DNA of 64,000 bases from a virus (IMGVR_UViG_3300008107_000017:1-64000); one strand, 5' to 3'. Numbered from the stretch's first letter, positions 6,559 through 15,588 are shown. A program made the numbers and translations. Notes: generated from the sequence alone by a model not told the origin.

Positions 6559-7128
6559 ATGGAAAATACATTCTACAAGGAAATTGGTAAACTGAAAAAC
6601 TCTGAAGATCTCGTATTGGGCAATCTTCGCCTGGTAGTCCACCTGGCTAAAAAATATCAAGGCATGGGTCTGTCCCTCGAGGATCTAATCCACGAAGGTA
6701 CTATCGGCCTCTGCCAGGCTCGCGATAAATATGATCCTAATAAAGGTAAGTTCTCAACCTATGCTGCGCAATGGATCAAGGCTACTATTCGCCAGGCTCT
6801 TAACAACAAAAGCCGTATGATCCGTGTACCGGCTCACCGCACTCACCTTACCGAAGAAGCCCCTAAGGTAGGTCAATTGGATCCTACATACCAAGGTTCA
6901 TATATCCCACAGGTGGAAATCAAACATAACGAAGACCACATGGATCTGAAAATTGCTGCTCTGCTCGGTAAACTAAAACCGAAGCAACAGGAAATCATCA
7001 AAATGAAATTTGGTATCGGATATGACGAGGAAATGAAAACTACCGATATTGCCAAAGAACTTGGTCTGACTGTTCAGGCCGTCAACGGTAACATTCGTAA
7101 CGCACTCAAATTAATGCAAAATGCCTGA
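6559..7128 (+). CDS. Short sigma70-like RNA polymerase sigma factor
   Basis: A 189-residue protein. Sigma region 2 lies at ~17-95, with NLRLVVHLAKKYQGMGLSLE, DLIHEGTIGL and FSTYAAQWIKATIRQAL (core binding, -10 melting and recognition). Region 4 is at ~138-188, with a helix-turn-helix (TTDIAKELGLTVQAVNGNIRNAL). Regions 1.1, 1.2 and most of 3 are missing, so it is far shorter than RpoD. It presumably redirects host polymerase to a phage promoter class, separate from the gp55-like late factor at 37576. Its codons (CTG, CGC, CTC, GGC) are richer in G/C than those of its neighbours, suggesting recent acquisition or selection for strong expression. It overlaps the next gene by 8 nt. Confidence 0.85.
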   Translation: MENTFYKEIGKLKNSEDLVLGNLRLVVHLAKKYQGMGLSLEDLIHEGTIGLCQARDKYDPNKGKFSTYAAQWIKATIRQALNNKSRMIRVPAHRTHLTEEAPKVGQLDPTYQGSYIPQVEIKHNEDHMDLKIAALLGKLKPKQQEIIKMKFGIGYDEEMKTTDIAKELGLTVQAVNGNIRNALKLMQNA

Positions 7129-7918
7129 ATTAGCTGAACTTAGACTAACGGCCGATTTTATAAATAAGTCGGCTAAAGGTCTTACTTTTGTAAACATTAC
7201 AAAGAACCCGGTACATAAAGGTGCTGAGGTTAAAAGACCTTTTGATGAATTCTATATTGTAGCAGAGTCTCGTGGAAAAGAACTTATCTTAGCATTCCTA
7301 GAAAAGGGAACCGATAAGAAGAGATATCTTTTAATGACAATGGGAATGAGTGGCCACTTTAGATTTACAAATACTGCATGTGAGCCTAAACATTCACATC
7401 TAATGTTTCATACCGATGATGGTACTACATTATCATTTGTGGATGTAAGGAGATTTGGAAAATGGAAATGGACTGATTCTTGGTCTGCTAATCGTGGTCC
7501 TGATCCTACTAAAGAATTTGAAGCCTTTCGTAGAAACATTTATGATGTGGGTTTTTCTACACCTCTTTTTGAACAACCTATTCACCTAGTACTAATGAAT
7601 CAAAAATACTTTAATGGGATAGGAAATTACCTAAGAGCAGAGATTCTTTATAGGGCAGATGTACACCCAATGACTCGGGCTAGATTAGCCTTATTACGTG
7701 CACCTCAGATTTTTGATCTATGCAGAGACATTCCTCTTCAAGCATATGCTCTAGGTGGTGGCCAATTAAAAGATTGGGAAAGCCCATTTGATAGTGACCC
7801 AGAACCTTTTAGAAAATTTATGAGATGTTATGGTAATCCACAGATGTCAAGGGTACGAGATAAGAATGGTCGAATGTTTTGGTATGATCCTAAATGGGAT
7901 AGTCAAGAACCTTTCTAG
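7121..7918 (+). CDS. Formamidopyrimidine-DNA glycosylase/endonuclease VIII family protein without zinc cysteines
   Basis: A 265-residue protein. The start MPELAEL supplies the N-terminal Pro nucleophile and Glu of the Fpg/Nei family. A beta-hairpin lysine is present in SRGKELIL (~53), and the helix-two-turn-helix in NQKYFNGIGNYLRAEILYRA (~167-186). The C-terminal finger hairpin (RVRDKNGRMFWYDPKW) is kept, but the four zinc cysteines of bacterial Fpg are absent, as in zincless-finger members such as NEIL1. Expected role: removal of oxidised bases from phage DNA. It is translationally coupled to the sigma gene. Confidence 0.8.
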   Translation: MPELAELRLTADFINKSAKGLTFVNITKNPVHKGAEVKRPFDEFYIVAESRGKELILAFLEKGTDKKRYLLMTMGMSGHFRFTNTACEPKHSHLMFHTDDGTTLSFVDVRRFGKWKWTDSWSANRGPDPTKEFEAFRRNIYDVGFSTPLFEQPIHLVLMNQKYFNGIGNYLRAEILYRADVHPMTRARLALLRAPQIFDLCRDIPLQAYALGGGQLKDWESPFDSDPEPFRKFMRCYGNPQMSRVRDKNGRMFWYDPKWDSQEPF

Positions 7919-7943
7919 ATAATAAAACTAAATAAGGAAAAGC

Positions 7944-7958
7944 CATATAAAAATAAAC
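7944..7958 (+). promoter_or_regulatory. CATATAAAAATAAAC element before the dUTPase gene
   Basis: The conserved 14-mer plus C ends 6 nt before ATG 7965. It is shared exactly with the leaders of both polymerase halves, uvsX and the clamp loader gene. Confidence 0.5.
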
Positions 7959-7964
7959 ATAAGT

Positions 7965-8459
7965 ATGGCTAACACAGATAATCAATGTAAAGATTTAGAT
8001 GTACGAGATTACTTCACAGAGAACGGTTATGAACACAGTAAAAATTCATTAGAAGATCTTTATTCTCTCCAGGCGCAAACACAAGAAATGTATTTTAAGA
8101 AACAAGGTCGTAAACCTTTTTCTGATTTTACAATTGGTGATGTCGTGGATTTTCTTATGGTAACAAATCATGCAATTACTGATGAGTTACATGAAATGAT
8201 GGATGCAGTAGGTGGAATTGAAGATGGAGTAGGTAATGCTGCATGGAAACCTTGGAAATCAACAAATGCAGAAATTCGTCAAAAGAGATTAAGTGATCTT
8301 TCCGAAGGTGATCTTAAGGAATTAAAAATGGAATGGATTGATGTAATGCATTTCGTATTTAATGCAGGATTGGCAATTGGAGTTACTCCTAAAGAGTTTT
8401 ACAATTACTATCTTTCAAAGAATGAAGAAAACTGGAATCGTCAGAAAAACAATTATTAA
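7965..8459 (+). CDS. All-alpha dUTPase/dCTPase-like nucleotide pyrophosphohydrolase
   Basis: A 164-residue protein. ITDELHEMMDAVG (~77-89) gives the first E-x-x-E metal motif, and LKMEWIDVMHFVFNAG (~122-137) the second E-x-x-D motif of the MazG-like all-alpha NTP pyrophosphatases. The ending KNEENWNRQKNNY matches the substrate-contacting tail of dimeric dUTPases (dUTPase_2). It would hydrolyse dUTP (possibly dCTP) to the monophosphate, keeping uracil out of DNA and feeding dTMP synthesis. It stands just before DNA polymerase and carries the same leader element. Confidence 0.7.
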   Translation: MANTDNQCKDLDVRDYFTENGYEHSKNSLEDLYSLQAQTQEMYFKKQGRKPFSDFTIGDVVDFLMVTNHAITDELHEMMDAVGGIEDGVGNAAWKPWKSTNAEIRQKRLSDLSEGDLKELKMEWIDVMHFVFNAGLAIGVTPKEFYNYYLSKNEENWNRQKNNY

Positions 8460-8465
8460 GAGTTT

Positions 8466-8479
8466 CATATAAAAATAAA
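8466..8479 (+). promoter_or_regulatory. CATATAAAAATAAA element abutting the gene 43 N-half start codon
   Basis: The 14-mer runs directly into ATG 8480 with no spacer. A -10 reading of TATAAA would therefore give a leaderless or nearly leaderless mRNA. Confidence 0.5.
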
Positions 8480-9886
8480 ATGCTATTAGATATTACTCAA
8501 GAAGGTAGAACCCTTCATGTTTCTTATTATAACATGAACGGTAAGACCGATTTTATGATCTATGAGTTAGGTGAACATGATATGTTTAACTGGCAGGTAT
8601 GTGATCCAAATGATAAGGATGCCAGCCAAGTTACAAAAAACTGGGATGGTCGTTCAGTAAAAAAGGTTAGATCTAAAATCTTAAATAAGTTCCGTCTTAT
8701 TGAGTATGTTGATAATCTTCCTTGGACGGATAAAAATACTATCTTTGGTTATACATTTCCTAAGACATATTTTGTCGATATCGAAGTTGAAACAACCGAT
8801 GTTTTTCCTGAACCATCTAAAGCAACAAATCCTGTTACAGCGATATGTATTGTAACACCTGAAAGGCAATGTATTGTTTTAGCAACAAAGGATTTAGATA
8901 AACCAACACAGTCAAAGATTCAAAAACAGATAGACGAACACTTTAAAGATATTAATGATGAGTTTTCATTTATCTTTAAATGTTTTAAGTCTGAATATGA
9001 TATGATGTATACATTCATGGATTCTTTCGTTAAAAAGTTTCCTATGATGACCGGTTGGAACTTCGTAAAATTTGACTGGGCATACATTATTAACCGCTGT
9101 AAAAAGTTAGGAATTGATCCAGGCATCTCATCTCCTTTAGGAAGAACCTTTGGCCAAAATGAATTCCCATGCCATGTTGGAATAATGGACTATTTAGATA
9201 TCTATGCAAAATGGGATAGGACGGTTGATATTAAAGAAGACTTTAAACTTGATACTGTAGGTGATGCTGTCGTAGGTATCAGAAAAGTTAAGTACGAGGG
9301 TACTATCCAGGATATGTATACAAAGGATTATCCTAAATACATTTTCTATAACGTAATTGATACTGCTCTTGTGTATCTTATTCATCAAAAGATTAAGACA
9401 ATGGATATCGCATTAACCATTGCTCATATGAGTCAAATCAGTATCTTTAAAGCTGCATCACCAGTAGCAATTACTGAAGCTCTTCTTTGTCGAGAATTCT
9501 TAGGTAAGAAAATGGTAATGGCCGTGGATCCTAAGGCACCTCCAACTAAACGAGAGCAGTTTGAAGGCGCCTTCGTTAAAGAACCTATAACCGGTATGCA
9601 TAATGCTGTTGCCTGTTTTGACTTTGCCTCTCTATATCCTTCTATTATGAGGGAACTAAATGTATCACCTGAAAGTTTAATTAAGAAGGTTGATCCAGAA
9701 AAACGAGAATCTGAAAAATCACCAGAAAGAATTGTATCTGTTACCGGCGCCGTTTATCAAACGGAGAAATCAATTCTTAAAGAAGTTCTTACTCGCTTAT
9801 ATTCTCAACGTAAAGAATATAAGAAAAAATCTTTTGAGTTTCAACAGAAGGCATATGAATTGGAACAGAAACAGAAAAATTCTTAA
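8480..9886 (+). CDS. 43: Family B DNA polymerase, N-terminal half (exonuclease and palm motif A)
   Basis: A 468-residue protein matching the first part of T4 gp43. Exo I is seen in YFVDIEVE (~95), Exo II in GWNFVKFDWAYIINR (~193) and Exo III in YNVIDTALVY (~288), so proofreading residues are present. Polymerase motif A, FDFASLYPS (~378-386), is intact. The chain then continues into a charged fingers helix (RKEYKKKSFEFQQKAYELEQK) and stops, before motifs B and C. These are encoded separately at 25411-26529, over 15 kb away. The two halves total 840 residues against 898 in T4 gp43, so nothing large is missing. No intein motifs are seen at the break. Confidence 0.9.
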   Translation: MLLDITQEGRTLHVSYYNMNGKTDFMIYELGEHDMFNWQVCDPNDKDASQVTKNWDGRSVKKVRSKILNKFRLIEYVDNLPWTDKNTIFGYTFPKTYFVDIEVETTDVFPEPSKATNPVTAICIVTPERQCIVLATKDLDKPTQSKIQKQIDEHFKDINDEFSFIFKCFKSEYDMMYTFMDSFVKKFPMMTGWNFVKFDWAYIINRCKKLGIDPGISSPLGRTFGQNEFPCHVGIMDYLDIYAKWDRTVDIKEDFKLDTVGDAVVGIRKVKYEGTIQDMYTKDYPKYIFYNVIDTALVYLIHQKIKTMDIALTIAHMSQISIFKAASPVAITEALLCREFLGKKMVMAVDPKAPPTKREQFEGAFVKEPITGMHNAVACFDFASLYPSIMRELNVSPESLIKKVDPEKRESEKSPERIVSVTGAVYQTEKSILKEVLTRLYSQRKEYKKKSFEFQQKAYELEQKQKNS

Positions 9887-9934
9887 TTGGTTAAGATTCT
9901 ATTAGAATAAATAAAAAATAACAATCCCACCTCT

Positions 9935-9954
9935 TATGCAACTTAGGTTGCATA
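9935..9954 (+). other. Perfect 8-bp hairpin upstream of nrdB
   Basis: TATGCAAC (9935-9942) pairs with GTTGCATA (9947-9954) around a TTAG loop, followed by TTTA. It could be a weak terminator after the polymerase half or a leader structure for nrdB. Confidence 0.4.
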
Positions 9955-9979
9955 TTTAGTCAAATAAACAAAGAAAAAC

Positions 9980-10975
9980 ATGAGTAATTTATTCGTTGAA
10001 AGAATCCCGTATAAGCCCTTTGAGTACCCAGATTATTATTTAGAAGGCTGGCTACCACAAGCACAAGCATTTTGGCTGCATACAGAAATTCCAATGCAGG
10101 GCGATATGAAAGATTGGAACGAATTTCTATCTACATCAGAAAAGAACCTGGTAGGAAATATCCTATTAGGATTTGCTCAAACCGAATGCGCCGTTTCTGA
10201 TTATTGGACCGGAATGGTTACTAAATGGTTTCCTAAACATGAAATTAAACAAATGGCAATGATGTTTGGTTCACAGGAAACGATTCATGCAACTGCATAC
10301 TCTTATCTAAATGAAACATTAGGATTAGAGGACTTTGAAGCATTCCTACATGAACCTTCTATTGCTAATCGCTTTGAATTTTTAATGAAAACCTCGGCTG
10401 ATTATACATATGAAGATCTTCAAACTAATCCAACTGCAAGAATTGAAGTTGCCCGTTCATTGGCAATCTTCTCTGCATTTGCCGAAGGGGTTTCGCTATA
10501 TAGTTCATTTGCTGTTCTCTATTCATTTCAATTAAGAAATTTACTCAAGGGAATTGGACAACAAATGAAATGGTCTGTTAGAGACGAATCACTTCATTCT
10601 AAAATGGGTTGCCGATTATTCCGCCATATGTGTGAGGAGTACCCAGAACTAAAAGAACTTGTACAATTTACCGTTGAAGAAGCTGCAACTTTAATGGTTG
10701 AAATGGAACATAAGTATATTGATAAGATTTTTGAACAGGGAGATTTGGAAAATCTTAAAGCACATGATCTTAAGAACTTTATATACCGTAGAGCTAATGA
10801 AAAATTAGAGGAATTAGGTTATCTTCCTATCTTTAATTATGAGAGTAAAAGTGCTGATAATTTAGACTGGTTCTATCATTTAACCGGCGGACATACACAC
10901 ACCGACTTTTTTGCAATTAGGCCAACTGATTATGCAAAGGCAAGTGAAGGTGATGATTGGGAAAACATTTGGTAA
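9980..10975 (+). CDS. nrdB: Class I ribonucleotide reductase small subunit
   Basis: A 331-residue ferritin-like R2 protein that makes the radical used to reduce ribonucleotides. Metal ligand signatures are FAQTECAVSDYW (~67-78), SQETIHATAYSY (~96-107), FAEGVSLYSSF (~173) and RDESLHSKMG (~206). In QETIHATAY the tyrosine follows the E-x-x-H in the spacing of E. coli Y122, so a classical tyrosyl radical is expected. The gene lies 10 nt before nrdA with no terminator, so the pair is co-transcribed. Confidence 0.92.
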   Translation: MSNLFVERIPYKPFEYPDYYLEGWLPQAQAFWLHTEIPMQGDMKDWNEFLSTSEKNLVGNILLGFAQTECAVSDYWTGMVTKWFPKHEIKQMAMMFGSQETIHATAYSYLNETLGLEDFEAFLHEPSIANRFEFLMKTSADYTYEDLQTNPTARIEVARSLAIFSAFAEGVSLYSSFAVLYSFQLRNLLKGIGQQMKWSVRDESLHSKMGCRLFRHMCEEYPELKELVQFTVEEAATLMVEMEHKYIDKIFEQGDLENLKAHDLKNFIYRRANEKLEELGYLPIFNYESKSADNLDWFYHLTGGHTHTDFFAIRPTDYAKASEGDDWENIW

Positions 10976-10985
10976 TTTATAATTT

Positions 10986-12767
10986 ATGACAGAAGTAGAA
11001 AAAATAGCTCAAGAGCTTAACTGGGAAAAAGGTACTGACTATCCAGATTGGGGTCATACTGAGGTTTATTTAAAGACAATATCAAAAGGATATTGCTTGG
11101 CACACGAGACTCCTCGTGATGCATATTGGAGAGTTTCAACAGTTGTTGCAAATCGTTTAAAGAAACCTGAACTTGCAAAGAAATTCTTTGACTACGTTTG
11201 GAAAGGCTGGCTTAATCTTGCAACACCAGTATTAAGTAATACGGGTACTGAACGAGGTCTTCCTATTAGTTGTTTTGGTATTGATGTAGGAGATTCAATT
11301 CAAGAAATAGGTCAAAAGAATCTTGAATTAATGTTATTAGCAAAGCATGGTGGTGGGGTTGGAATTTGTCATAATCAGATTAGACCCGCAGGTTCTCCTA
11401 TTACCGATAATGGTACAAGTGATGGTGTAGTCCCTTTCATTAAGATTAATGATTCAACTATTCTTGCAACTAATCAAGGCGCTGTTAGAAGAGGAGCATC
11501 CAGTACAAATATTAATATTGAACATGCCGATTTTTGGGAATGGTTAGAAATTAGAGAACCTAAAGGTGATATTAATCGCCAATGCTTAAATATGAATCAA
11601 TGTGTTGTTGTTAGCGATAAGTTTATGAGAATGGTTGAGGAAGGGGATACTGAATCCCGCCGTCGTTATGCAGCCGTTCTTCAAAAAAGAAGGCAGACTG
11701 GTCAACCTTACATAATGTATCGTGGTAATGTTAATAAACAAAACCCAGATTCATATAAGAAAAATGGACTTAAAGTATTTATGACAAATATTTGCTCAGA
11801 GATTACTTTATTCACCGATGAGAATCATTCATTCGTATGCTGCCTATCTTCTCTTAACCTTGCTAAATATAATGAATGGAAAGATACTGATCTTATCTAT
11901 GATTCTATTTGGTTCTTAGATGGTGTCTTGGAAGAATTTATTCAAAAGGCAAAAGGTATGCGTGGTTTTGAAAACTCTGTTAGAACAGCAGAGAAAGGTA
12001 GAGCGTTAGGATTAGGTGTATTAGGTTGGCATACATATTTACAACAGAGAGGAGTATCATTTGAAGGCCTCCAGGCTCAGTTTGAAACGCGTAAAATCTT
12101 TTCACAAATTAGAATTGAAAGTGAACGTGCTAGCCGTGCATTAGCTGAAGCATACGGTGAACCTTTATGGTGTAGAGATACTGGTTTTAGAAATACTCAC
12201 TTAAGAGCAATTGCTCCAACCGTATCTAATTCAAAATTGGCAGGTGGTGTTTCTGCTGGTATTGAACCTATTCCTGCTAATATTTGGACTGACCAATCCG
12301 CCAAAGGTACCTTTATTAGAAAGAACCCAGTTCTTGAAGAGTACTTTGAGAGAATAGGTCATAACAATAAAAAGGTATGGGATAAAGTACTTGCCGATGG
12401 CGGTTCTGTACAGGATCTAAAGTTTTTAGATGAATGGTGTTTTGTTAAAGGCGAACTAACCAAGGTTAAGGAGGTTCCACAATTTGAAGAAGCCACACCA
12501 TTTAAGGATGTGTTCAAAACATTTAAAGAAATTAACCAATTAGAATTGGTAAAGCAAGCAGGAATTCGCCAACAGTACATTGATCAATCTGTATCACTTA
12601 ATCTTGCCTTCCCTAAAGAAGCTACACCAAAGTGGATTAATCAGGTCCACATGGAAGCATGGAAGCTAGGTATTAAGACACTTTATTATATGAGAACGGA
12701 ATCGGTTCTTCGTGGAGATATTGCTGCTAAAGCAATGGATCCGGACTGTCTATCATGCGATGGATAA
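10986..12767 (+). CDS. nrdA: Class I ribonucleotide reductase large subunit without ATP cone
   Basis: A 593-residue catalytic subunit. Seen: SCFGI (first redox Cys, ~96), TNICSEI (Asn, radical Cys and Glu of the active site), FVCCLSSLNL (second redox Cys), TLYYMRTE (radical-transfer Tyr pair) and a C-terminal DCLSC that re-reduces the active site. It is about 150-170 residues shorter than T4 or E. coli NrdA, mainly because the N-terminal ATP-cone allosteric domain is absent. Activity may thus be insensitive to dATP, as in some other phage reductases (inference). Confidence 0.92.
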   Translation: MTEVEKIAQELNWEKGTDYPDWGHTEVYLKTISKGYCLAHETPRDAYWRVSTVVANRLKKPELAKKFFDYVWKGWLNLATPVLSNTGTERGLPISCFGIDVGDSIQEIGQKNLELMLLAKHGGGVGICHNQIRPAGSPITDNGTSDGVVPFIKINDSTILATNQGAVRRGASSTNINIEHADFWEWLEIREPKGDINRQCLNMNQCVVVSDKFMRMVEEGDTESRRRYAAVLQKRRQTGQPYIMYRGNVNKQNPDSYKKNGLKVFMTNICSEITLFTDENHSFVCCLSSLNLAKYNEWKDTDLIYDSIWFLDGVLEEFIQKAKGMRGFENSVRTAEKGRALGLGVLGWHTYLQQRGVSFEGLQAQFETRKIFSQIRIESERASRALAEAYGEPLWCRDTGFRNTHLRAIAPTVSNSKLAGGVSAGIEPIPANIWTDQSAKGTFIRKNPVLEEYFERIGHNNKKVWDKVLADGGSVQDLKFLDEWCFVKGELTKVKEVPQFEEATPFKDVFKTFKEINQLELVKQAGIRQQYIDQSVSLNLAFPKEATPKWINQVHMEAWKLGIKTLYYMRTESVLRGDIAAKAMDPDCLSCDG

Positions 12768-12777
12768 ATTATAAGTT

Positions 12778-13518
12778 ATGAAAAAATACATTTTAGGGCC
12801 TTGCTCATTAGAGAGTCAAGAAATTTGTAAACAAGTATTAGATGATCTTTATCCTGCTATGCAGGGTAAAGATTGGTACTTTAAAGGTTCTTTTGATAAA
12901 GCAAATAGAACATCGGTATATTCAAACAGAGGACCTGGATTAGAAGAAGGTCGTGAGATCTTTGCATGGATAAAAAATACATATCCAGGTGTTAAGACAT
13001 TAACTGATATTCATGAACCTTGGCAGGCTAAAGAGCTTCATCATTTAATTGATATGATACAAATTCCTGCATTTCTTTGTAGGCAAACAGATCTTATTAT
13101 TGAATGTGCAAAATGGTTTAATGAAATTAATGTTAAGAAAGGTCAGTGGCTTGCACCTGAGGCAATGGAACATGTTGTAAATAAGATAAGAGAAGTAAAT
13201 CCTAAAGCTAGAGTTTACATAACCGAAAGAGGAACTTCATTTGGTTATAGTGGTTTATTACCTGACTTTAGGGCCGTGGATATTCTTAAATCATTTTCTG
13301 ATGGTGTAATACTTGACTGTACTCATTCAACACAAAAGCCAAAGGGTGATACTACAGGCGGTGATAGAGAACTTGCTAAGAAGTATGCTCTTGCTGCAAA
13401 AATCTTTGAATACGACGGTGTCTTTATCGAAACTCACCCAAATCCAACTAAAGCAATATCTGATGCTGATAGCCAAGTTGAACTAGGATGGTTGTTGTCA
13501 CGGATAAATAATATATGA
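12778..13518 (+). CDS. kdsA: 3-deoxy-D-manno-octulosonate 8-phosphate synthase (KdsA)
   Basis: A 246-residue TIM-barrel enzyme condensing arabinose 5-phosphate with PEP to KDO-8-phosphate. Family signatures are GPCSLES (7-13), SFDKANRTS (~38), TDIHEP (~79), IPAFLCRQTDL (~96), KKGQWLAPE (~121), TERGTSFGY, CTHSTQKP and ETHPNPTKAISDA. It is slightly shorter than bacterial KdsA (about 270-285 residues), mostly at the N-terminus. It opens the glycan cassette 10 nt after nrdA and overlaps the Nudix gene by 4 nt. KDO is a lipopolysaccharide core sugar, and a phage copy is unusual. No CMP-KDO synthetase is recognisable in the window. Confidence 0.88.
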   Translation: MKKYILGPCSLESQEICKQVLDDLYPAMQGKDWYFKGSFDKANRTSVYSNRGPGLEEGREIFAWIKNTYPGVKTLTDIHEPWQAKELHHLIDMIQIPAFLCRQTDLIIECAKWFNEINVKKGQWLAPEAMEHVVNKIREVNPKARVYITERGTSFGYSGLLPDFRAVDILKSFSDGVILDCTHSTQKPKGDTTGGDRELAKKYALAAKIFEYDGVFIETHPNPTKAISDADSQVELGWLLSRINNI

Positions 13519-14009
13519 TAACTAAAAAATCTGCTGGTCTTGCAATAATTTATAAAGGTATGATTCTGCTAGGTCATACTACAGGCCGTGGGTGGTGGTC
13601 ATCGTATGGTATTCCTAAAGGTGGAATAGAAGAAGGTGAAGATAAATTATCGGCTGCAATCAGAGAAACATATGAAGAAGTTGGAATCAAAGTTCCTCTT
13701 TCTTTAATTGATACTACCGAACATACATTTACCTTAACATCAAGAGAGCATAAGTTTAATAAGATAGTTTCTTATTACATTGTTAAAATTGATGATCTTT
13801 CACAAATAGGTCTTAAAGATATTAAAGTACCTAAGTCTCAATTACAAGTTGAAGAAATAGACTGGGCCGGTTTTTTACCTTATAAGGAAGCCATGAAGAG
13901 AGTAATGAAATCTCAAGTGAGCTTAATAACCAACTTAATGGGAAAGGGACTACTTGAATCTAATCTATTATCATATGAGCAATTTATTAAATCAACCAAT
14001 AAATTATAA
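13515..14009 (+). CDS. Nudix hydrolase
   Basis: A 164-residue protein with a complete Nudix box at residues ~37-59 (G-x5-E-x7-REx-x-EE-x-G-I; core RETYEEVGI). Nudix enzymes cleave nucleoside diphosphates linked to another moiety. Substrates could be a nucleotide sugar of the cassette, NADH, dinucleotide polyphosphates or an mRNA cap; the sequence does not decide. The start overlaps kdsA (ATGA), and the end overlaps the start region of the dehydratase gene. Confidence 0.8.
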   Translation: MITKKSAGLAIIYKGMILLGHTTGRGWWSSYGIPKGGIEEGEDKLSAAIRETYEEVGIKVPLSLIDTTEHTFTLTSREHKFNKIVSYYIVKIDDLSQIGLKDIKVPKSQLQVEEIDWAGFLPYKEAMKRVMKSQVSLITNLMGKGLLESNLLSYEQFIKSTNKL

Positions 14010-15057
14010 TGATCTACTTGGTCGTGATCCAATTCAGACCGATTTAGATAATATTGAAAAATTTATAAAGGGGAAGAGAGTTCTTGTAACTGGTGGGTGT
14101 GGATCAATAGGTAGTGAAATTGTTAGACAGCTTGTTAAATTTAAAGCTTCAACTATTATCGTATATGATAATGCCGAAACTCCTCTTTTTTATCTTGAAC
14201 AGGAAATTTCCAAAATAGCCAAAGATGTTCATATTCGTTATGTAATTGGCGATGTTAGGGATAAGGGAAGACTTGAGGAAATATTTGAAAGCTTTAAACC
14301 TAATGTAGTCTTTCATGCATCTGCATATAAGCATGTTCCTATGATGGAAAGAAATCCTATTGAAGCAATTAAAACAAATGTTTTAGGAACAAAGAATGTT
14401 GCAGACACTGCTTATTATCATAATGTTGAAAAGTTTGTAATGGTTTCAACTGATAAGGCAGTTAACCCAACTAACATTATGGGTGCAACGAAAAGAATTG
14501 CTGAAATCTATACACAATTCTTAAATGAAAAATCTAATACTTCATTCATTACAACTAGATTTGGTAATGTATTAGGATCTCGTGGATCTGTTATACCTAC
14601 CTTTGTTGAACAGATAAATGCAGGAGGTCCGGTGGAAGTAACACATGAAGAAGTTATTCGTTACTTTATGACAATCCCCGAAGCATGTCAGCTTGTATTA
14701 CAGGCATCTTCAATAGGTAAAGGCGGTGAAATCTTTATCTTTGATATGGGAGAACCTGTAAAGATTATGGATCTTGCAAAAAACTTAATTAAGTTATTAA
14801 ACAAACCTGAAATTCCAATTAAAATAATTGGATTAAGACCAGGAGAAAAACTATATGAAGAGCTTTTATGTAATGGTGAAAATCAAATACCAACAGATGA
14901 TCCAAATATAATGAAGCTTAAACACACTGATATTGACTTTAAAAGAGTTATGCCAGATATTGAAAGACTTGCAAAATTAAGAGATAATGATTTTTATAGA
15001 ATTATTTCACTTGTTAAAAACGTGGTACCAGAATTCAAAAGAGAAACTGAATTATGA
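13975..15057 (+). CDS. UDP-GlcNAc 4,6-dehydratase-like SDR enzyme (PglF/FlaA1/PseB type)
   Basis: A 360-residue soluble short-form protein; ATG 13975 is preferred to the in-frame TTG at 13954. The Rossmann motif is GGCGSIGSE (~40-48). The segment VSTDKAVNPTNIMGATKR places the catalytic Thr/Asp/Lys and a Met (MGATK) where ordinary SDRs have Tyr, typical of PglF, FlaA1 and PseB 4,6-dehydratases. LRPGEKLYEEL follows near the C-terminus. It would make the UDP-4-keto-6-deoxy sugar used by the aminotransferase at 15589. The membrane domain of full-length PglF/CapD is absent. C4 or C5 stereochemistry cannot be read from sequence. Confidence 0.85.
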   Translation: MSNLLNQPINYNDLLGRDPIQTDLDNIEKFIKGKRVLVTGGCGSIGSEIVRQLVKFKASTIIVYDNAETPLFYLEQEISKIAKDVHIRYVIGDVRDKGRLEEIFESFKPNVVFHASAYKHVPMMERNPIEAIKTNVLGTKNVADTAYYHNVEKFVMVSTDKAVNPTNIMGATKRIAEIYTQFLNEKSNTSFITTRFGNVLGSRGSVIPTFVEQINAGGPVEVTHEEVIRYFMTIPEACQLVLQASSIGKGGEIFIFDMGEPVKIMDLAKNLIKLLNKPEIPIKIIGLRPGEKLYEELLCNGENQIPTDDPNIMKLKHTDIDFKRVMPDIERLAKLRDNDFYRIISLVKNVVPEFKRETEL

Positions 15058-15587
15058 TAAACATATACGGAAAAGGTGGGCATGCAAAAATGATTGCTTC
15101 ATTGCTTAATGAATCATATACATTTTATAATGATGCTGATTATACCAGAGCGGGAGATCACCCTTGGATAATTGCAATAGGTGATAATAGATCAAGGAAA
15201 TTTGTGGCTAATATTAATCTTAAGGATGTTGACTACATAACAGTAGATCAAGGAGTTTATGTTGCTGCAGAATATGTTGGCGTTGGTGTTCAAATTGCAC
15301 CAGGTGCTGTCATCCAAAATGGTGTAATTATTAAGGATCATACAATCATAAATACATCTGCATCGGTTGATCACGACTGTATTATTGGAGAATATTGCCA
15401 CATTGCACCAAACAGTACATTATGTGGAGCGGTTGAAATAGGAGATGGTACTCTTATCGGAGCAGGATCTGTTATTTTACCTGGGATAAAAATAGGTAAG
15501 AATTGTATAATTGGCGCTGGTAGTGTTGTAACTAAAAACATCCCGGATAACTCTAAAGCATTTGGAAATCCGGCAAAAATAAAATAG
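15054..15587 (+). CDS. Sugar O/N-acetyltransferase with left-handed beta helix (PglD/NeuD type)
   Basis: A 177-residue protein. The N-terminal fold opens INIYGKGGHAKMIASLL, where the GxGGHAK glycine-rich motif is typical of PglD/NeuD. From ~80 to the end there are hexapeptide repeats (VGVGVQIAPGAVIQNGVIIK, IGDGTLIGAGSVILPGIKIG, NCIIGAGSVVTKNIPDN), forming the acetyl-CoA-binding beta helix. ASVDHDCIIGEYCHIAPN contains the catalytic His. It probably N-acetylates the 4-amino group produced by the aminotransferase next door, giving a 2,4-diacetamido sugar. It overlaps the dehydratase gene by 4 nt. Confidence 0.85.
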   Translation: MINIYGKGGHAKMIASLLNESYTFYNDADYTRAGDHPWIIAIGDNRSRKFVANINLKDVDYITVDQGVYVAAEYVGVGVQIAPGAVIQNGVIIKDHTIINTSASVDHDCIIGEYCHIAPNSTLCGAVEIGDGTLIGAGSVILPGIKIGKNCIIGAGSVVTKNIPDNSKAFGNPAKIK

Positions 15588-15588
15588 T

